From Janthinobacterium tructae (GTDB taxonomy: Bacteria > Pseudomonadota > Gammaproteobacteria > Burkholderiales > Burkholderiaceae_D): 64,000 bases of DNA. How positions within the stretch are numbered: position 1 is the first letter of the stretch; every line of letters starts with the position of its first letter. The notes under the pieces were generated by a model, which was not told the origin of the DNA, ran no database searches, and saw only the letters and a list, made by a program, of their open reading frames with translations. Shown here piece after piece: positions 61,855 to 64,000 of the stretch. The stretch is taken from assembly GCF_006517255.1 (NCBI RefSeq), contig NZ_CP041185.1:4216001-4280000 (forward strand), in the 5' to 3' direction. The translations under genes were made by a program, and so were the position numbers.

Positions 61855-62223
61855 TTGAGCGATTCACAACAAAGTATTGCCAAGCCCGTCTACAAAGTAG
61901 TTGCCTTGCAGTTAGCAATCGTGATCAGCTTTGCCACGCTCACCGTGTTTTTCGGTGGTAGTGTGAGAGGCTGGTCCGCCGCATGCGGCGGTGCGATCGC
62001 CGTCGCTGGCAGTCTGGCGTATGCCTTGCTGGTGGTTCGCGGTAGTAGCGACGCCAAAAAGGCTTTTCGCGCGCACTTGCGTGCGGAAATGGTGAAAATA
62101 TTTATTACAGCGGTGCTGTTTATATTGGCACTGGTGTTGTTTCAGTCGGCCGCCTGGTTATGGCTGATCTTGGGTTTCGCGGTGGCAACCTTAGCATACT
62201 GGTTTTCATTGCTCGCTGTTTAA
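61855..62223 (+). CDS. atpI: ATP synthase protein I
   Basis: 122 aa with four hydrophobic helices. AtpI aids assembly of the c-ring and is non-essential. No ATG exists near the N terminus: TTG at 61855, eight bases after GGGAAC, is the best start, and TTG 61840 is the alternative. Landmarks are KPVYKVVALQLAIVISFATLTVFFGG, GWSAACGGAIAVAGSLAYALLV and FRAHLRAEMVKIFITAVLF. It is the first gene of the atp operon. Confidence 0.9.
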   Translation: MSDSQQSIAKPVYKVVALQLAIVISFATLTVFFGGSVRGWSAACGGAIAVAGSLAYALLVVRGSSDAKKAFRAHLRAEMVKIFITAVLFILALVLFQSAAWLWLILGFAVATLAYWFSLLAV

Positions 62224-62253
62224 TCATTGGTTTTGGGGCCTGTTGTGCTCTGA

Positions 62254-63084
<831 letters not shown>

Positions 63085-63134
63085 TCAGCAACTTTATATT
63101 TTGTTTTTTTAGTATCTTTCGTTTTTAAATTTAG

Positions 63135-63422
<288 letters not shown>

Positions 63423-63465
63423 TTCGCTCCAACCCTAGGAGAAACTTTTAGTTAGGAGCAAAGGT

Positions 63466-63936
63466 ATGGACATCAATATGTCGCTCATCGGCCAGATGAT
63501 CACCTTCGCGGTGTTGGTCTGGTTCTCGATGAAGTTCGTATTTCCAGCGCTGAACACAGCGCTGGATGAGCGTGCCAAACGAATCGCGGATGGATTGGCT
63601 GCGGCCGATCAAGGTCAGGCTTCGATGGCTGTCGCTGAAAAGCGTGCGCAAGAGGCATTGAACAGTGCACGTGAAGAAGCGTCGCAACGCGTTGCGGACG
63701 CTGAAAAGCGCGCGCAGCTGGTTGCTGAAGAGATCAAGCAAAATGCACAAGCTGAAGCGGCGCGTATCATTGCGCAAGCCCAGTCGGACGCGGAACAGCA
63801 ACTGTCGAAAGCACGCGAACAATTGCGCGCTCAGGTGGCTGACCTGGCTGTCAAGGGTGCCGAGCAGATCTTGAAGCGTGAAGTCAACGCTACGGCTCAC
63901 GCCGAAATGTTGCAGCGTCTTGCTGTCGAGCTGTAA
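63466..63936 (+). CDS. atpF: ATP synthase F0 subunit b
   Basis: 156 aa peripheral stalk. One N-terminal membrane helix (about 5-25, [21 protein letters not shown]) is followed by a long charged helix with Ala-rich right-handed coiled-coil pattern to the C terminus ([22 protein letters not shown]). Length equals E. coli AtpF. It lies 2 bp ahead of atpH. Confidence 0.96.
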   Translation: MDINMSLIGQMITFAVLVWFSMKFVFPALNTALDERAKRIADGLAAADQGQASMAVAEKRAQEALNSAREEASQRVADAEKRAQLVAEEIKQNAQAEAARIIAQAQSDAEQQLSKAREQLRAQVADLAVKGAEQILKREVNATAHAEMLQRLAVEL

Positions 63937-63938
63937 TC

Positions 63939-64000
63939 ATGGCAGAACTCGCAACCGTCGCCCGTCCCTACGCGGAAGCTTTGTTCCGCGTAGCCCAAGC
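63939..64000 (+). CDS. atpH: ATP synthase F1 subunit delta, N-terminal fragment (cut by window end)
   Basis: The ATG at 63939 opens a frame running off the window: MAELATVARPYAEALFRVAQ, the standard AtpH beginning. Position right after atpF confirms it. Confidence 0.93.
   Translation, partial: MAELATVARPYAEALFRVAQ

Overview
The window looks like a near-origin stretch of a GC-rich betaproteobacterial chromosome, most likely Oxalobacteraceae close to Janthinobacterium. That placement is inferred from the gene order mnmG-rsmG-parA-parB-atpIBEFH, the protein families present (DUF6279 lipoprotein, trailing-Lrp/PutA pair, 3-hydroxybutyrate oligomer hydrolase) and codon use. It was not tested by a database search. 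I see no insertion sequence, prophage, tRNA, rRNA or CRISPR array.

Layout. 0-11.6 kb: the tail of an MFS gene, a cysteine-motif regulator, a MexHI-OpmD-like RND efflux operon, a DHA2 drug exporter with a divergent LysR regulator, and a stress-type protein. 11.6-18.6 kb: an NAD pair (NadM-Nudix, NadE), a ClbS/DfsB protein, an ArsR-rhodanese regulator with a long palindromic operator, a DUF2938 membrane protein, and a large MscS channel. 18.6-25.5 kb: a HipBA-like toxin-antitoxin pair behind a 12-bp palindrome, then a msuE-mesX-mesD operon (folate-independent methionine synthase type) with a divergent MetR-like regulator, then a beta-lactamase-fold hydrolase. 25.6-36.4 kb: glmS, an Lrp regulator, a sensor kinase beside the stump of a response regulator, glmU, a DUF6279 lipoprotein, rsmD, coaD, ferredoxin and a chalcone-isomerase-like protein. 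36.6-44.7 kb: LysR regulator, chemoreceptor, Lrp-PutA proline catabolism, mtnN. 44.7-46.1 kb: 1.4 kb without genes holding a triplicated DnaA-box module. 46.1-56.9 kb: GMC oxidoreductase, a branched-chain amino-acid ABC operon (livGFKHM), 3HB-oligomer hydrolase, an iron alcohol dehydrogenase, an isolated nuoA, and sugE under a guanidine-II type riboswitch. 57.1-64 kb: mnmG, rsmG, parA, parB and the start of the ATP synthase operon.

The most striking content is non-coding and appears to belong to replication and segregation. (1) At 44.8-45.9 kb three direct copies of a module of about 466 bp keep an invariant geometry: a TAG/TAA trinucleotide run, 13 bp, an inverted DnaA box, 157-158 bp, then a forward DnaA box with an imperfect inverted box 17 bp before it. 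This is the arrangement of a DnaA-box/DnaA-trio unwinding system, in triplicate, with no dnaA gene in the window. (2) At 28.1-28.4 and 31.1-31.4 kb, about 31 degenerate DnaA-box-like 9-mers, all in one orientation, sit in five arrays at 10-12 bp spacing, about one helical turn. They flank the sensor kinase and the truncated regulator. (3) Four parS-like palindromes lie between 52.1 and 57.0 kb, just upstream of mnmG-rsmG-parAB. (4) Ten 9-bp AT-rich iterons lie directly in front of parA. Together with glmS/glmU transcribed leftwards and mnmG-par-atp transcribed rightwards, this suggests an origin/segregation domain with the origin candidate near 45 kb. The DNA patterns are read directly; the function is inferred.
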